32,429 nucleotides of DNA from Gammaproteobacteria bacterium. GTDB lineage: Bacteria; Pseudomonadota; Gammaproteobacteria; Francisellales; CACEW01. The notes under the pieces were generated by a model. The model had not been told where the DNA came from. It worked only from the letters and a program-made list of their open reading frames with translations, and searched no databases. The stretch is taken from assembly GCA_029240715.1 (NCBI GenBank), contig JARDZR010000005.1, positions 1-32,429 on the forward strand, read 5' to 3'. Position numbers and translations under genes: made by a program. Shown piece by piece: positions 7,419 to 16,646 of the stretch. Positions within the stretch are counted from its first letter, which is position 1, and each line of letters opens with the position of its first letter.

Positions 7419-8768
7419 CTATTTTTTGCTGGGCATCAATATTTTTTCAAGATAATGAATATTGGTGCCGCCTTTGCGGAAGTTTGTATCAGCTAAAATG
7501 CGTTTATGCAAAGGAATATTGGTTTTAATCCCTTCAACGATGGTTTCTAATAGAGCATTTTCCATTCTGGCAATACAGTCTTCACGGGTATCAGAATAGG
7601 TAATGACTTTCCCTACCAAGGAATCATAGTTGGCCGGCACTTTGTAACTTGAATACATATGGGAATCTATCCTCACTCCTGGGCCGCCAGCTGGATGATA
7701 AAGCTCAATAGTCCCTGGGCAGGGCATAAAAGTTTCAGGGTCTTCAGCATTGATTCTGCATTCAATAGCATGACCTTGAATTTTGATATCATCTTGTTTA
7801 TAGCTTAGGCCAAGTCCTGCAGCCACTCGAAGCTGTTCTCTTACAATATCTACGCCGGTAATCAGTTCAGTTACAGGATGCTCTACCTGAACTCGGGTAT
7901 TCATTTCAATAAAATAGAACTTGCCTTTTTCATAAAGAAACTCAAAGGTGCCTGCACCGCGATATTTCATTTTTTCACAAGCTTTTACGCAAATTTTACC
8001 GATTTTTTTGCGTTGTTCTTCGCTAATGCCAGGAGCGGGAGCTTCTTCCAGCACTTTTTGGTGGCGGCGCTGCATAGAACAGTCGCGTTCACCTAAATAG
8101 ATGGCTTTACCATTGCCGTCACCGATTACTTGAATTTCGATGTGACGGGGGTTTTCCAAAAATTTTTCCATATAAACTGTGCTGTTGCCAAATGCGGCCG
8201 AAGCTTCAGTTTTGGTCATTTGAATGGACTGAACGAGTTCCTGAGCATGGCGAACGATTCTCATGCCTCTTCCGCCTCCGCCTCCCGCTGCTTTAATAAT
8301 AACGGGATAGCCGATTTTCTCAGCCATTTTAAGGTTGGCTGGCTGGTCTTGGCCTAAAGGCCCATCTGAACCCGGGACACAAGGGACCCCTAGTTTTTTC
8401 ATGGTGGCAATGGCAGAAACTTTGTCGCCCATCATGCGGATGCTTTCTGGCCGAGGCCCGATAAAAATAAAACCGCTTTTTTCAACTCTTTCAGCAAAAT
8501 CAGCATTCTCTGCCAAAAAGCCATAGCCAGGGTGAATGGCAGTGCTATGTGTGACTTCAGCTGCGCTGATAATGGCTGGAATATTAAGGTAGCTGTCGCG
8601 CGAATTAGCAGGGCCTATGCAAACAGATTCATCAGCCATCCTTACGTGCTTTAAGTTCCGGTCCACTGTAGAATGTACAGCAACGGTTTTAATTCTTTGT
8701 TCACGACATGCTCTGAGAATGCGAAGCGCAATTTCGCCGCGATTAGCTATTAAGACTTTTTCTAACAT
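7419..8768 (-). CDS. accC: Acetyl-CoA carboxylase, biotin carboxylase subunit AccC
   Basis: AccC uses ATP and bicarbonate to carboxylate the biotin carried by AccB, the first half-reaction of malonyl-CoA synthesis. The 449 residues equal the E. coli length. It starts with the biotin-carboxylase pattern [18 protein letters not shown] and continues with [14 protein letters not shown]. The ATP-grasp glycine loop [47 protein letters not shown] and the C-terminal INAEDP block complete it. The ATG has AAAGGT upstream. It is the last gene of the aroQ-accB-accC operon, 41 bases after accB, and is convergent with bax. No unusual residues were noticed. Confidence 0.98.
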   Translation of the reverse strand: MLEKVLIANRGEIALRILRACREQRIKTVAVHSTVDRNLKHVRMADESVCIGPANSRDSYLNIPAIISAAEVTHSTAIHPGYGFLAENADFAERVEKSGFIFIGPRPESIRMMGDKVSAIATMKKLGVPCVPGSDGPLGQDQPANLKMAEKIGYPVIIKAAGGGGGRGMRIVRHAQELVQSIQMTKTEASAAFGNSTVYMEKFLENPRHIEIQVIGDGNGKAIYLGERDCSMQRRHQKVLEEAPAPGISEEQRKKIGKICVKACEKMKYRGAGTFEFLYEKGKFYFIEMNTRVQVEHPVTELITGVDIVREQLRVAAGLGLSYKQDDIKIQGHAIECRINAEDPETFMPCPGTIELYHPAGGPGVRIDSHMYSSYKVPANYDSLVGKVITYSDTREDCIARMENALLETIVEGIKTNIPLHKRILADTNFRKGGTNIHYLEKILMPSKK

Positions 8769-8809
8769 AGAGTTACCTTTCGCTGAAGCCGGAGTTTTGT
8801 ATAAATGTT

Positions 8810-9274
8810 TTATTCTTCAATGATAAATAGCGGCTCGTCAAATTCCACAGGCTGAGCGTTTTCTTTTAAAATAGCCTTAATTACGCCGCTTTTATCTGCT
8901 TCGATTTGGTTCATCATTTTCATTGCTTCAATAATGCACAAAGTCTCACCCGCTTTCACTCTTTTTCCTACATGGGTGTAAGGAGCGGAGTCAGGTGATG
9001 GAGCTAAATAAAGGGTGCCGACCATAGGTGATTTTACTTCATGGCCTTTAATCGCTTTTGCAGCTGGAGCTGCAGCGGGGGCCGCTGTGGGCACTGGGGC
9101 AGCCACGGGTGCAGGAGCAGGGGCTGCTGGAGCAGTTAGGATGGGGGCAGGGCTTACTGAGCTGGCTCTGCTAACTCTTACAGATTCCTCGCCTTGTTTG
9201 ATTTCCATTTCGGCAATAGTAGAGCCTTCCATCAGTTTGATTAATTTTTCTAAATCACGAATGTTAATATCCAT
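8810..9274 (-). CDS. accB: Biotin carboxyl carrier protein AccB
   Basis: AccB carries the biotin that shuttles CO2 from AccC to the carboxyltransferase. The 154-residue product has the N-terminal [17 protein letters not shown] segment, then an Ala/Pro-rich flexible linker at about residues 45-75. A C-terminal biotinyl domain follows, with EAMKM placing the biotinylated lysine at Lys119. A TTG one codon upstream (9277) could also start. ATG at 9274 is preferred because AGGA sits six bases before it but only three before the TTG. It lies eight bases after aroQ and 41 before accC, in a common gammaproteobacterial operon. The linker gives long antisense frames that are not genes. Confidence 0.96.
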   Translation of the reverse strand: MDINIRDLEKLIKLMEGSTIAEMEIKQGEESVRVSRASSVSPAPILTAPAAPAPAPVAAPVPTAAPAAAPAAKAIKGHEVKSPMVGTLYLAPSPDSAPYTHVGKRVKAGETLCIIEAMKMMNQIEADKSGVIKAILKENAQPVEFDEPLFIIEE

Positions 9275-9282
9275 CAAGGTTC

Positions 9283-9732
9283 CTATTTGTTCTCATGAGT
9301 TTGACAATGCTGGATGGCAGCTTCTAAGGCAAATTCATAGCCTTGAGCACCTAATCCCATAATTTTTCCTAGCGCGATATCAGAAAGATAAGAATGCTGA
9401 CGAAAGCTCTCTCTGGCATCGGTATTAGATAAATGTATTTCAATAAACGGAATAGCGACAGCAAGGAAAGCATCACGCAGGGCAATACTGGTGTGAGCAA
9501 AAGCCCCCGGGTTAATTATAATAAAGTGAATACGATCCTTGGCAGTTTGTACGGCGTTAATGATCTCATGCTCCGCATTGCTTTGCATGGTCTGTAATTG
9601 AGCGTTGTTTTGTTTGGCTAATTTTGCCAGCCGCTCGTTAATCTGTTCTAAAGTAGCAGACCCATAAATTTCTGGTTCGCGAGTTCCGAGCAAATTGAGG
9701 TTAGGGCCGTGTATTACCAATATGTTTTTCAT
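9283..9732 (-). CDS. aroQ: 3-dehydroquinate dehydratase, type II (AroQ)
   Basis: AroQ dehydrates 3-dehydroquinate to 3-dehydroshikimate in the shikimate pathway. The 149-residue product is the type II enzyme: [17 protein letters not shown] near the N-terminus (with the catalytic Tyr), [15 protein letters not shown] in the centre, and [17 protein letters not shown] near the C-terminus (substrate-binding and catalytic His region). It heads the aroQ-accB-accC operon. No clear Shine-Dalgarno precedes the ATG. On the minus strand, TATACT at 9741-9746 ends only eight bases before the ATG, so the message could be nearly leaderless if that hexamer is the -10 box. Confidence 0.97.
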   Translation of the reverse strand: MKNILVIHGPNLNLLGTREPEIYGSATLEQINERLAKLAKQNNAQLQTMQSNAEHEIINAVQTAKDRIHFIIINPGAFAHTSIALRDAFLAVAIPFIEIHLSNTDARESFRQHSYLSDIALGKIMGLGAQGYEFALEAAIQHCQTHENK

Positions 9733-9923
9733 AGTAGTTTAGTATAGTCTTAATCGACTAATACTGCCTGATTTACCGCTGTTTGTCCAGATTGCTTAGT
9801 TCAGTATGTTTTGCTGTAAGCAATTCAATAAGCTTTCACGTTCTTTTTATCATTGATGAATAGCTGGGCCCATTTAGGCTTCAATCACAAAATGAAATGT
9901 ACAAGCTTGAATTAAGCTAGAGT

Positions 9924-12227
9924 TCATTCTGCCAAATCAGGCGCATCTTCCACAAAGCCGCATTCTTTTTGCGGGCAGACTTTTTGAGTGCCATGACGTT
10001 TGGTGGTTTTGACTGTCAGGATCGGCCACTGGCATTTAGGGCAGGGTTCTTTGATCGGCTTGTTCCAGGTGGCATAGTTACAGTCTGGATAACGACTACA
10101 GGAATAGAACAGTTTGCCATAACGGGACTTTCTTTCCATCAGCTCGCCCTGTTTGCACTGCGGACAGGCAATACCTAAGTCTTTAGGTTTGTTCAAAGGC
10201 TCCATATGTTTGCATTTTGGATAATTTCCACAGCCGATAAATTTGCCATAGCGGCCTTGCTTAATATGCAGTTCTCCACCGCAGTCCGGGCAGGTTCTTC
10301 CTTCAACTACGGTTGGGGCGGCTGGCTCTGCCGGCGCCTCGCCTGATGTTGTCATAGGGCGGGTATATTTGCATTCTGGGTAAGCGGTACAGCCGATGAA
10401 TTTACCGCGCTTGCCTAATCGAATAGACAAAGGCTTGCCGCAATCAGGGCAGGCTTCATCAAGCTGTTCTTGAGTGACGTCTTTGCGTTGAACATTGACT
10501 CCAATATCATCAATCAGTTTTTTAAAAGGGCCCCAGAACTGGTCTAATAGCGGGACCCATTCCATCTCTCCGCGAGAGACGGCATCAAGCTCATCTTCAA
10601 GAGAGGCGGTAAAGCCATAGTCGACATATTTTTCAAAGTATTCGGTTAAAAAGCGGTTGACCACTCTACCCACATCGGTTGGCTTAAATCTTTTATTTTC
10701 TAAAAGGGCATATTCGCGTGCTTGCAGAGTTGAAATAATGCTGGCATAGGTTGAAGGTCTACCGATCCCATGTTCTTCTAAAGCCTTAACCAGGGAAGCT
10801 TCTGAATATCGAGGAGGAGGCTCGGTAAAATGTTGTTCTGGGCTAATGTCGATTAGTCGAACTTTATTGCCTATTTCAAGGGCAGGCAAGGTTTTTTCAT
10901 CTTCCTCTTCTTCAGGTTTTTTATCATCAAAGCTTTCCTGATAGACCTGCATAAAACCTGGTTTTACGATAATAGATCCGGTGGCCCTAAAAGTAGCGCC
11001 GTCTGCACAGTTAAAATCAACAGAAGTGGTGTCAATTAAAGCATGCTGCATTTGGCAGGCCATAGCTCTTTTCCAGACTAAGCTATAAAGTTTAAATTGG
11101 TCTGGGCTTAAATGGGCTTTTAATGAGTCTGGGGTGCGAAGTACAGAAGTTGGGCGAATGGCTTCATGGGCTTCTTGAGCATTTTTGGACTTGGTTTTAA
11201 AAAATCTTGGCTCATCTGGTAAGGCTTCTGCGCCATATTTTTTACCAATAAATTCACGCATTTCACCCAGGGCATCATTGGATAAATTCAATGAGTCGGT
11301 ACGCATATAAGTGATCAAACCTACCGATCCTTCGCCAATATCGACCCCTTCATAAAGTTGCTGAGCGATCTGCATGGTTTTTTTGGTAGAAAAACCTAAT
11401 TTTCGGGAAGCCTCTTGTTGTAATGTGGAGGTGGTAAAAGGGGGCGAGGGGTTGCGCTTTCTTTGCTTTTTCTCAACATTACTTACCGTTAAACTGCCTT
11501 GAGTGGCAGCTAATAACGCGTCTTTAATGCTGTTTGCTTGTTCTGCATTGTTAATATCAAACTGTTTTAAGCTGTCTGAATTCCAATGAATCAGCTTTGC
11601 CTTAAAATCAATATTATCTTTATTAAGGCTGGCTTCTATAGTCCAATATTCTTGGGTTTGAAACTTTTCAATTTCTTCTTCACGCTCGACTATCATGCGC
11701 AGTGCAGGGCTTTGAACCCTTCCTGCAGAAAGTCCTCTTCTTACTTTTTTCCAAAGCAAAGGGGATAAGTTAAAGCCGACTAAATAATCTAAGGCGCGGC
11801 GAGCTTGCTGAGCATTCACTAAATCCATCGATAATTCGCGTGGATTTTGGATGGCTTGGTTCACTGCATTCTTTGTGATTTCGTAAAAAGCGACCCGATG
11901 CACGGGCTTATCTTTCAAGGTTTTTTTAGCTTTTAAAATTTCATATAAATGCCAGGAAATGGCCTCTCCCTCTCTATCCGGGTCAGTGGCCAGATATAAA
12001 GCATCAGCTTCTTTCATGGCTTTAACAATGGCATCAACATGCTTGGCATTTTTATCAATTAAGGTATAGGTCATGGCAAAATGATCTTCTGGTATCACTG
12101 CGCCCTGTTTAGCTGGTAAATCACGCACGTGACCATATGAAGCCAAGATTTGGAAATCGTTGCCTAAATACTTTTTAATAGTCTTGCTTTTCGCAGGAGA
12201 CTCAACAATGACCAAATTTTTTGTCAT
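9924..12227 (-). CDS. topA: DNA topoisomerase I (TopA)
   Basis: TopA relaxes negative supercoils by single-strand passage. The 767-residue product opens with the Toprim domain (NLVIVESPAKSKTIKKYLG, then the metal site DPDREGEAISWH). It continues through the type IA core with GLITYMRTDS, placing the active-site tyrosine at Tyr307. The C-terminus carries four Cys4-type zinc ribbons starting near residues 593, 646, 688 and 729. The first three have the RxGKxxxC spacing; the last is more diverged (CPKC ... CPQKEC). An acidic insert (KKPEEEEDEK) lies mid-protein. AAGGA lies six bases before the ATG, and the gene starts eight bases after smg. It is the last gene of a fis-to-topA run. Confidence 0.98.
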   Translation of the reverse strand: MTKNLVIVESPAKSKTIKKYLGNDFQILASYGHVRDLPAKQGAVIPEDHFAMTYTLIDKNAKHVDAIVKAMKEADALYLATDPDREGEAISWHLYEILKAKKTLKDKPVHRVAFYEITKNAVNQAIQNPRELSMDLVNAQQARRALDYLVGFNLSPLLWKKVRRGLSAGRVQSPALRMIVEREEEIEKFQTQEYWTIEASLNKDNIDFKAKLIHWNSDSLKQFDINNAEQANSIKDALLAATQGSLTVSNVEKKQRKRNPSPPFTTSTLQQEASRKLGFSTKKTMQIAQQLYEGVDIGEGSVGLITYMRTDSLNLSNDALGEMREFIGKKYGAEALPDEPRFFKTKSKNAQEAHEAIRPTSVLRTPDSLKAHLSPDQFKLYSLVWKRAMACQMQHALIDTTSVDFNCADGATFRATGSIIVKPGFMQVYQESFDDKKPEEEEDEKTLPALEIGNKVRLIDISPEQHFTEPPPRYSEASLVKALEEHGIGRPSTYASIISTLQAREYALLENKRFKPTDVGRVVNRFLTEYFEKYVDYGFTASLEDELDAVSRGEMEWVPLLDQFWGPFKKLIDDIGVNVQRKDVTQEQLDEACPDCGKPLSIRLGKRGKFIGCTAYPECKYTRPMTTSGEAPAEPAAPTVVEGRTCPDCGGELHIKQGRYGKFIGCGNYPKCKHMEPLNKPKDLGIACPQCKQGELMERKSRYGKLFYSCSRYPDCNYATWNKPIKEPCPKCQWPILTVKTTKRHGTQKVCPQKECGFVEDAPDLAE

Positions 12228-12235
12228 AGCTTTCC

Positions 12236-12718
12236 TTAATGTAATACTCGTTGCGGGCTATCTGCCTGCAAGATGGTATGTTCTAGCCATTCTGCATAAG
12301 CCTGATTTTTGAATTCAGCCGATGCTAACATGACTACGATCCATTTCAACTGATTTAAGTTAATTTCAGTCACTTCTAAGTCCATAGCGCAATCTAGTAT
12401 GTGCTCTAGAGTATGCGCATCAATGGCACCAAATTGTACTAGCTGCAATAAAAAACTACGGCCTTGCAAATTTATTTTCCGGCATTCTTGCTCACTGAAA
12501 ACCCTGAGTGCTGCCCTATGGTGGCTAATATCTGTTTGCTTGTCTTTGGAAAATTTATCCAACCAAGTTAAAGCATGGTTAAGATCATGCTGACTAAGCC
12601 CCGCTGCTTTTAAAGTTTTTACACAATATTGAAAATATTCAGCATCATTTTGCCTGCTTGTACCCATAGCTTCAAACAGCTGGATCAATAAATTAAAAAT
12701 ATTTGCTTTCACAATCAT
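12236..12718 (-). CDS. smg: Smg family protein (DUF494)
   Basis: The 160-residue product belongs to the Smg/DUF494 family, small cytosolic proteins of unknown biochemical role found mainly in Beta- and Gammaproteobacteria, often between dprA and topA. The start region (FNLLIQLFEAMG) and the end (LKWIVVMLASAEF, then a short tail) fit the family. The length is close to E. coli Smg (157). It overlaps dprA by four bases (ATGA) and ends eight bases before topA, so all three are likely co-translated. No catalytic motif is visible, and I assign no function beyond the family. Confidence 0.93.
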   Translation of the reverse strand: MIVKANIFNLLIQLFEAMGTSRQNDAEYFQYCVKTLKAAGLSQHDLNHALTWLDKFSKDKQTDISHHRAALRVFSEQECRKINLQGRSFLLQLVQFGAIDAHTLEHILDCAMDLEVTEINLNQLKWIVVMLASAEFKNQAYAEWLEHTILQADSPQRVLH

Positions 12719-13794
12719 GCCTTATTTCGTATATAGCCCCCGGGTACTTGGCTAACAAAACCTTTTAGCTCCATCATCAGTAAAATAGAGGAGACTTGCT
12801 CTATCGTCAAACCTGTTTGTGCAACAAGATGATCTATTGATAGGGTATCTGAACCTAGCTGCTCTAGTATTGCTGTGTACTCGGCCGGTGCTTTTTTATC
12901 ATTATCACGCTCTTTTATCAATTGTAAATCTGTTACAGCAACTTTTATTTTTTCATTGAGCTGAGGTTTAAGCTCAAGCAAAATGTCTTGGACCGATTCT
13001 ATTAGCACTGCTCCCTGCCGGATTAGTTGATGGCAGCCTTTGGACTGGATGCTGTGAATGGAACCGGGAACGGTAAAAACCTCTCTGTTTTGCTGCAAGG
13101 CATATTTTGCTGTGATTAGAGAGCCGCTTTTAATAGCGGCTTCTACCACTATAATGGCGATGCTCATGCCGCTAATTAAGCGATTACGTTGTGGAAAGCT
13201 TAGTTTATTGGCCTGCATATTGAGGGGAAATTCTGAGACTAAAGCACCTTTTTCACTAATTCTTTGCGCCAGCTCCCTGTGTGAATTCGGATATATTCTT
13301 TCAAGGCCACTGCCTAAAACCGCAATGCTATGGCCGCAGCTGAGCGCTCCTTGGTGACTTTGTGCGTCAATGCCAATGGCAAGACCGCTCGTTATCACGA
13401 TGCCAAGCTCTGCTAAACTTTTAGCAAATTGATAGGCAATATTTTTGCCATACTGGCTCATTCGCCGACAGCCTACCATGGCAATTTGGCACTCATTTAA
13501 AACAGCAAGACTGCCTTTTACAAATAAAATGGGGGGAGCATCTGAAATTTCCAGTAAAAGCTTTGGATAGGCCTTATCTGTATAGCTTAGAATATGATGA
13601 TTTTTCTGTTCGGCCCATCTTAAGCTAAATTCAACCAAGTCCCAGTCAAGCTTGGCCTTAAGCTTATGTGTAGAGCGGGCTTGAAAAAAAGCTTGAATAG
13701 AGCCGTTTTCTTGCAAAATTTTTTTAAAAAATTTGCAATTTACTTTAGGTTGATGAGCTAGAGCAAGCCAATAAGCCAGTTCTTCTTGGTCCAT
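12715..13794 (-). CDS. dprA: DNA processing protein DprA
   Basis: DprA binds incoming single-stranded DNA and loads RecA during natural transformation. The 359-residue product has an N-terminal helical region and a Rossmann-like DNA-binding core with MVGCRRMSQYG, TSGLAIGIDAQSHQGAL, VLGSGLERIYP and FPQRNRLISG. A C-terminal winged-helix domain follows, at about residues 295-355. A TTG at 13809 would add five residues but has no ribosome site; ATG 13794 has a weak TAGG. It follows the acyltransferase closely and overlaps smg by four bases. No other competence genes are in the window, so competence itself is not shown. Confidence 0.95.
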   Translation of the reverse strand: MDQEELAYWLALAHQPKVNCKFFKKILQENGSIQAFFQARSTHKLKAKLDWDLVEFSLRWAEQKNHHILSYTDKAYPKLLLEISDAPPILFVKGSLAVLNECQIAMVGCRRMSQYGKNIAYQFAKSLAELGIVITSGLAIGIDAQSHQGALSCGHSIAVLGSGLERIYPNSHRELAQRISEKGALVSEFPLNMQANKLSFPQRNRLISGMSIAIIVVEAAIKSGSLITAKYALQQNREVFTVPGSIHSIQSKGCHQLIRQGAVLIESVQDILLELKPQLNEKIKVAVTDLQLIKERDNDKKAPAEYTAILEQLGSDTLSIDHLVAQTGLTIEQVSSILLMMELKGFVSQVPGGYIRNKA

Positions 13795-13835
13795 TAGCCT
13801 ATTGTACAAAAAATAAACTGACAGGCAATGCTGTA

Positions 13836-14762
13836 TTAATAAAATCCAGCTTCGTTATTGGGCCTTCTTCTAAATCTTTTATAAGACCATTCATATTGAG
13901 CAGGAATATTGCGGATGCAGGCCTCTATATCTTTGTTCATAGCGGCAGCAGCTTGGCTTAAATCTTCGTTCATAATGTCTGCAGTGGCTGGAACAAAGTG
14001 AATATGAAAGCCTTTTGAATGAGCTAAGCGTTCCGCATAACAATAAAAAACAGCAGCATCTGACTTTTGAGCTAGTTTTGCGGCTAGCGTCATGGTATTG
14101 GCTGGAATGCCAAAAAAGGGCACATAAACTCCGCCGTTTTTACCAGGGTCATGGTCTGGCAGCATGCCGATCCACTTTTTATCGGCCATAGCCCGGTATA
14201 AAGCTTTCACTCCTGAAGTGGTGGTCGGGTACAAGGAAACATTGCCGCGCTTTTCTCTGGCTTGCCGAATGATGACTTCTTGATAGGCCTTTTTGCGAGG
14301 CTTGTAAAGACCAGCTGCCGGATGTAAGACACAGCTGTATAAGTTAAACATTTCCCAAGAGCCTAAATGGGGGGCTAAAATAAGAACGCTTTTTTGCGCC
14401 TGAGTAGCCTGCATAATGATATCTTGCCCGCTTACTTGTTTAACATATTTTAGCGCTTTTTCTGGTTCTGAAAACCAAATGTACGGCATCTCTGCAAGAC
14501 AATATAAAGTGTGTCGAATGGATTGATTAATCAGTTTCTTTTGTTCGCTGGGGCTGAGATCTTTAAAGCATAGCTTAATATGGATAGCGATGACTTTTTT
14601 AAACTTTAATGGCAGCAACTTAGCAATAAAATAAATGACATCGCTTAATCGGTGCACCGCCGGCAAGGAAAGTTTAGCCATGCTTTTTAGAAGAATTAAA
14701 AAAAAATGATCTTTGAGGCTTAATTCAATGACAGGGTTGTTTGTTTTTTGATCTATTGACAT
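13836..14762 (-). CDS. LpxL/HtrB-like lipid A late acyltransferase
   Basis: The 308-residue product belongs to the lysophospholipid/lipid A acyltransferase family (LpxL/LpxM/HtrB), which adds secondary acyl chains to lipid A precursors at the inner membrane. The HX4E catalytic motif is HLGSWE, with His132 and Glu137. Further family blocks are MLPDHDPGKNGGVYVPFFG and TMTLAAKLAQKSDA. The first 60 residues hold hydrophobic stretches fit for membrane association. It lies 66 bases after fis and just before dprA on the same strand. Which acyl chain and position it uses cannot be read, so I give no gene symbol. Only a weak ribosome site is visible at the ATG. Confidence 0.9.
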   Translation of the reverse strand: MSIDQKTNNPVIELSLKDHFFLILLKSMAKLSLPAVHRLSDVIYFIAKLLPLKFKKVIAIHIKLCFKDLSPSEQKKLINQSIRHTLYCLAEMPYIWFSEPEKALKYVKQVSGQDIIMQATQAQKSVLILAPHLGSWEMFNLYSCVLHPAAGLYKPRKKAYQEVIIRQAREKRGNVSLYPTTTSGVKALYRAMADKKWIGMLPDHDPGKNGGVYVPFFGIPANTMTLAAKLAQKSDAAVFYCYAERLAHSKGFHIHFVPATADIMNEDLSQAAAAMNKDIEACIRNIPAQYEWSYKRFRRRPNNEAGFY

Positions 14763-14828
14763 AATGGGTATAAACCAGGCTCACAAGGCCAGCCGCTGCT
14801 GACCTTTGGCAATGTGTTGGACTTTATA

Positions 14829-15104
14829 TTAAAGCATGCCGTAAAAAGCTAATTTTTTACGAAAAGTGCCGCGATTGATGCCAAGGATTTGGGCTGATTG
14901 GCTTTGATTGTTATTGGTAAACTTCATAACTGCTTCTAAGAGGGGGTGTTCTACTTCGCTTAATACTAAATTATATAAATTTTCCGGAGATTCGCCTTTC
15001 ATTCCCTCAAAATAGGTTTCAAGTACCGAGACCACGTGATCACGCAATGGGACGGTTTTTTTAACACGGTTTTGTGGTCGAACATAATGCATAGTCGCTG
15101 GCAT
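14829..15104 (-). CDS. fis: Nucleoid-associated protein Fis
   Basis: Fis is a small dimeric DNA-bending protein that controls rRNA, supercoiling and recombination genes. The 91-residue product has the N-terminal arm region and core helices (PLRDHVVSVLETYF). Its C-terminal helix-turn-helix reads NNNQSQSAQILGINRGTFRKK, very close to the E. coli recognition helix GINRGTLRKK. AGGGGGG eight bases before the ATG is a strong ribosome site. In enterics fis follows dusB; here it stands first in a run ending with topA. Because Fis modulates topA expression in E. coli, the shared transcription unit may be meaningful. That link is inference. Confidence 0.96.
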   Translation of the reverse strand: MPATMHYVRPQNRVKKTVPLRDHVVSVLETYFEGMKGESPENLYNLVLSEVEHPLLEAVMKFTNNNQSQSAQILGINRGTFRKKLAFYGML

Positions 15105-15151
15105 AATAGAGCCCCCCTAATTTCTTAAATGAATTATTCCTCTGTGTGCCA

Positions 15152-15180
15152 ATTGTACGGTTGATCTATTTTGAATGCAA
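15152..15180 (-). promoter_or_regulatory. Predicted promoter for fis
   Basis: Read on the minus strand, TTGCAT (15175-15180) and TACAAT (15152-15157, 5 of 6 to TATAAT) are spaced 17 bases apart. They lie in the 81-base gap between rsmG and fis. The start site would fall near 15145, giving a leader of about 40 bases. It suggests fis and its downstream genes are expressed apart from rsmG. Confidence 0.45.
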
Positions 15181-15185
15181 TCATA

Positions 15186-15821
15186 TTATTGATTTATAAT
15201 GCAAATTATATGGCGTTCTGCTGATAAAAATGGCAGTTTAAGTCGTTGACTTTTTATGAAATAATGATCAGGGAGCGCTTCCAGTTCATCTTTGGGGAAG
15301 ATTCCTTTCATAGCAAGAAACTGACCCTTTTCTGCGCACAGATGATGAGCAGAATCCAGCATATCTTTTAAAGAAGCATAAGCACGGCTTAATACAAAAT
15401 CAAATAGCTGTTGGGGGCGGTATTCCTCAACTCTGGAATGAATAACAGAGGTGTTGCTTAATCCGAGCTCATGGCAGGCTTGAGTTAAAAAACGGGTTTT
15501 CTTACTATTGCTATCCAATAAGCTAAAATGCGCATCGGGATAGCAAATTGCTAAGGGGATGCCAGGAAGACCTGCGCCAGTTCCCACATCGATGTAGCGT
15601 CCCTGCTTTTTAACAAAAGGAGTAATCGCCAGGCTGTCTAGCAAATGCAGGCTGACCATTTCCTGTAAATCAGTAATGGCAGTGAGATTATAGGTTTTGT
15701 TCCATTTTTTAAGTAAGTTTAAGTATTGAAGTAATTGCTCAATTTGTTTTTCACTAACGTATACGCCAAGTTCCTGAAGCCCTTGCTCAAGTTTTTTTCT
15801 AGCACATTCCATTTCTGACAT
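15186..15821 (-). CDS. rsmG: 16S rRNA (guanine527-N7)-methyltransferase RsmG (GidB)
   Basis: RsmG methylates N7 of G527 of 16S rRNA; its loss in other bacteria gives low-level streptomycin resistance. The 211-residue product shows LLKKWNKTYNLTAI, HLLDSLAI, the SAM loop DVGTGAGLPGIPLAI and LLDSNSKKTRFL in order, at the family length. The usual gammaproteobacterial order is gidA-gidB-parA-parB-atp. Here rsmG lies on the opposite strand from parAB and is separated from it by the reductase and the 192-residue unknown, with no gidA (mnmG) in the window. The ribosome site before ATG 15821 is weak (GAGAA, distant); a second ATG at 15812 is possible. Confidence 0.96.
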   Translation of the reverse strand: MSEMECARKKLEQGLQELGVYVSEKQIEQLLQYLNLLKKWNKTYNLTAITDLQEMVSLHLLDSLAITPFVKKQGRYIDVGTGAGLPGIPLAICYPDAHFSLLDSNSKKTRFLTQACHELGLSNTSVIHSRVEEYRPQQLFDFVLSRAYASLKDMLDSAHHLCAEKGQFLAMKGIFPKDELEALPDHYFIKSQRLKLPFLSAERHIICIINQ

Positions 15822-15911
15822 GATGTTAAAATTCTCATAATTTTTTTGCTATTATGATACATTATCAAAAAATTTGTCATCCCCGATTAAATAGGGGGCT
15901 TAGGAGATATA

Positions 15912-16646
15912 ATGGCAATCGAACAATTTAACCTTGTCCTTAAGTCAGCCAAAATGCTGACCCCCAACACCAGGCATATGATTTTTGTCAGAGAAGATGG
16001 CAAAAAACTGGACTACCTTCCAGGGCAGTTTATTACCTTTACTTTTGATGGTTCAGACGGCAAGCCTAAACGTAGAAGCTATAGTATTTCAAGCTTACAT
16101 GGCCAAACCGATGAGATTGAAATTGCCATTTCCTATATAAAAGGCGGTGTTGCCAGTGAGGCTTTATTTGCTATGCAGCCCGGCCAAAAATTTCCAGCCA
16201 TGGGCCCAGCCGGCCGCTTGGTTTTACAGGAAGAACCGATTTCAAGATATATATTAATTGCAACGGGAACAGGGGTAGCCCCTTATCGCTGTATGCTGCC
16301 GAACATTGCGGAAAAACTGAATAATCCAAATTTTAGCATCGAGCTTTTTTTAGGGGTGCGTTTAAAAGAAGATCTACTATATGGCGAAGACTTTGTTGAG
16401 TTTGCTAAAACTCATCCCAACTTTAAGTTTCATGCTTATTACAGCCGGGAACAAAGTGCGCTAGAGCCTTATGAGCATAAAGGCTATGTCCAGCATGCTT
16501 TTGATCAGCTTAATTTAAAGCCTGGCTCTGATGTGATCTATCTTTGTGGTAATCCCAATATGATTGACGAGGCTTTTCAAAAGCTCGTCGCTATGGGCTT
16601 TGCTACTAAAGACATTAGAAGAGAAAAATATATATCCTCCAATTAG
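15912..16646 (+). CDS. Ferredoxin/flavodoxin-NADP(+) reductase-like flavoprotein
   Basis: The 244-residue product is an FAD-dependent oxidoreductase of the ferredoxin-NADP reductase superfamily. The FAD-binding beta-barrel holds YLPGQFITF and the RRSYSISS motif. The nucleotide-binding domain has ATGTGVAPYRCML and a C-terminal LCGNPNMIDEAF. Likely it moves electrons between NADPH and a ferredoxin or flavodoxin, or reduces flavin or another small acceptor. AGGAGA six bases before the ATG is a strong ribosome site. It diverges from rsmG and converges on the next gene with a four-base overlap. No iron-sulphur domain is fused, so it is a stand-alone reductase. Fpr is the closest name, but the partner is unknown. 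Confidence 0.85.
   Translation: MAIEQFNLVLKSAKMLTPNTRHMIFVREDGKKLDYLPGQFITFTFDGSDGKPKRRSYSISSLHGQTDEIEIAISYIKGGVASEALFAMQPGQKFPAMGPAGRLVLQEEPISRYILIATGTGVAPYRCMLPNIAEKLNNPNFSIELFLGVRLKEDLLYGEDFVEFAKTHPNFKFHAYYSREQSALEPYEHKGYVQHAFDQLNLKPGSDVIYLCGNPNMIDEAFQKLVAMGFATKDIRREKYISSN

Noticed and set aside
7878-8823. Several plus-strand frames of 60-75 codons
   Set aside because: All lie inside accC on the opposite strand, whose full-length motifs explain the sequence.
9015-9362. Plus-strand frame of 115 codons rich in Gly and Ala
   Set aside because: It is the antisense of the Ala/Pro-rich AccB linker and has no ribosome site; accB and aroQ on the minus strand are certain.
15040-15060. CACGTG core near 15030-15045 as a parS site
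   Set aside because: It lies inside fis and the flanks do not match TGTTTCACGTGAAACA.
15870-15905. CCCC...GGGG hairpin before the reductase as a riboswitch or terminator
   Set aside because: Only four pairs with a nine-base loop; too weak to call.
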